Assembly (NCBI GenBank): GCA_021324655.1
Contig: JAJPIP010000056.1
Coordinates: 1 to 42,963 of the forward strand
Source of the DNA: Pseudomonadota bacterium
GTDB lineage: Bacteria > Chloroflexota > UBA5177
Length of the DNA stretch: 42,963 bases
Direction of reading: 5' to 3'
Part shown: one piece after another, positions 42,182 to 42,963 of the stretch
Position numbering within the stretch: the stretch's first letter is position 1
Layout: each line of letters opens with the position of its first letter
Notes under the pieces: generated by a model
What the model was told of the DNA's origin: nothing
Seen by the model: the letters and a program-made list of their open reading frames with translations, nothing else
Database searches by the model: none
Program-made: the position numbers and the translations under genes

Positions 42182-42963
42182 CGGCCTCGATCGCTCCGCC
42201 GCCGATCACCCGATCGTCGTCGTAGAAGACGGCAAACTGGCCGGGAGCCACACCCCACACCGGCTCGGCAAACTGAACGTGCGCGCGGTCGCCGTCGACG
42301 GTGATCGAGGCAGCGCGCTCCGGTGATCGATAGCGAATCTTCACGGCGCACGCGAAAGGATTCTCCGGCGGCTCGTCCGTGAAGGCGAGCTGAGAGCAGG
42401 TCAATCCGGTGGCCGCAGCGTCCGCCCGACTGCCGACCACAACCTGGTTCTCACGCGGACGCAACTCGATCACGAAGCGCGGGTCGGGAGCCGGGATACC
42501 CAGTCCCTTGCGCTGACCGACCGTGAAGCCGGAGATGCCGTCGTGCCGGCCCAGCACATTGCCGTCCCGATCCACGACGTCGCCGGCGCGCACCGCCTCC
42601 GGCACGCGCTCCTGCAGAAATTGCCGGTAGTTACCCCCGGCGACAAAGCACAACTCGACGCTGTCCGGCTTCTCGGCGACCGGGAGAGAGAGATCCCGTG
42701 CGATCTGGCGGGTCTCCGGCTTGGTCAGGTCGCCGAGGGGGAAGAGAATGCGCGCCAGATGCGCCTGGGTCAGGGTATGCAGCATGTAGGACTGGTCCTT
42801 CTGGGGATCGACGCCCTTGAGGAGATCGTACCGGCCGTTCTCCCTGTCATAGCGGACACGGGCATAGTGACCGGTCGCCACATAATCCACGCCCAGATCG
42901 TCGGCCAGCCGGATGAGGCCATCGAAACGCACGAACTGGTTGCAGCGCACGCAGGGATTGGGC
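42168..42963 (-). CDS. mnmA: tRNA 2-thiouridine synthase MnmA, 3' part (5' end outside the window)
   Basis: About 264 residues, entering the window at PNPCVRCN, the family's catalytic-region motif (TPNPCVxCN). Further conserved blocks are VDYVATGHYARV, DPQKDQSYMLHTL, LFPLGDLTKPE, RQIARDLSLPVAEKPDS and ELCFVAGGNYRQFL with the second catalytic Cys. GQRKGLGIP and a closing GQFAVFYDDDRVIGGGAIE end the protein. The N-terminal PP-loop ATPase domain lies beyond 42963. MnmA thiolates U34 of tRNA(Lys/Glu/Gln), in the same wobble position modified by MnmE, but the two genes are 16 kb apart. The protein is otherwise intact. Confidence 0.95.
   Translation of the reverse strand, partial: PNPCVRCNQFVRFDGLIRLADDLGVDYVATGHYARVRYDRENGRYDLLKGVDPQKDQSYMLHTLTQAHLARILFPLGDLTKPETRQIARDLSLPVAEKPDSVELCFVAGGNYRQFLQERVPEAVRAGDVVDRDGNVLGRHDGISGFTVGQRKGLGIPAPDPRFVIELRPRENQVVVGSRADAAATGLTCSQLAFTDEPPENPFACAVKIRYRSPERAASITVDGDRAHVQFAEPVWGVAPGQFAVFYDDDRVIGGGAIEAARRD

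Noticed and set aside
1-42963. tRNA, rRNA or CRISPR array anywhere in the window
   Set aside because: No T-loop-type GTTCGAATCC with matching stems, no rRNA-like stretch and no regularly spaced repeat was seen by eye; a covariance-model or repeat search would be decisive.

Overview
This is a high-GC bacterial chromosome segment with dense, short-spaced genes. It carries rpmH-rnpA-yidD-yidC-jag-mnmE and hrcA-grpE-dnaJ-prmA-rsmE, and genes often overlap by 1-17 bp. Type I glnA, a DUF2344 protein, HTH-ATPase regulators with TPR-like tails, GtrA, FmdB zinc ribbons and WxL-type surface proteins together suggest a Chloroflexota-like bacterium (Thermomicrobia/Dormibacteria-like). No rRNA or single-copy marker phylogeny was possible, so this placement is an inference. 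No tRNA, rRNA, CRISPR array or oriC was recognised.

Layout. Positions 1-2300 are a decayed accessory patch: the first 12 codons of an IS3-type transposase at the left edge, hypothetical proteins and a startless gene fragment. From 2.4 to 7.7 kb lie an exported ferritin-like protein, a divergent HTH-ATPase regulator and an ABC-F protein. The ABC-F gene has a leader peptide plus terminator in front of it. A probable minus-strand operon (12.6-7.8 kb) encodes an S9 peptidase, an MFS transporter, a GT4 glycosyltransferase and a membrane protein. Divergent to it, a DtxR/MntR-type regulator with a visible operator precedes an overlapping Nramp Mn transporter. From 14.8 to 18 kb are a methyltransferase, GtrA, a lone response regulator, a secreted NHL propeller and a hypothetical protein.

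The most interesting region is 18.1-22.0 kb. A clear cyclic-di-GMP-I (GEMM-I) riboswitch precedes a structured leader, a WxL-domain exported protein, a DUF916 (WxL-interacting) protein, an unknown exported protein and a secreted GH5 glycosidase with a Pro/Thr/Ser tail. It reads as a c-di-GMP-controlled surface/polysaccharide module. WxL systems are described mainly from Gram-positive Firmicutes, and this one lacks the usual membrane anchor.

From 22.1 to 42.9 kb housekeeping genes dominate: rnc, fmdB-like, a ferritin-like protein, DUF2344-mnmE-jag-yidC-yidD-rnpA-rpmH behind a strong promoter and an intrinsic attenuator, then rsmE-prmA, two alpha/beta hydrolases and an SDR. The heat-shock set hrcA-grpE-dnaJ (no dnaK here) has a CIRCE operator and a hairpin that pairs with the hrcA Shine-Dalgarno sequence. 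Then come holB, a PSP1-like protein, glnA, a UDG-superfamily protein and a phasin-like protein. The window ends with a BtuF-like binding protein behind a cobalamin riboswitch, with a MITE-like element lying between riboswitch and gene, and the 3' part of mnmA. Several genes (rnc, holB, the UDG gene) have a -10 box only 6-8 nt before the ATG and no SD, which suggests leaderless transcripts.
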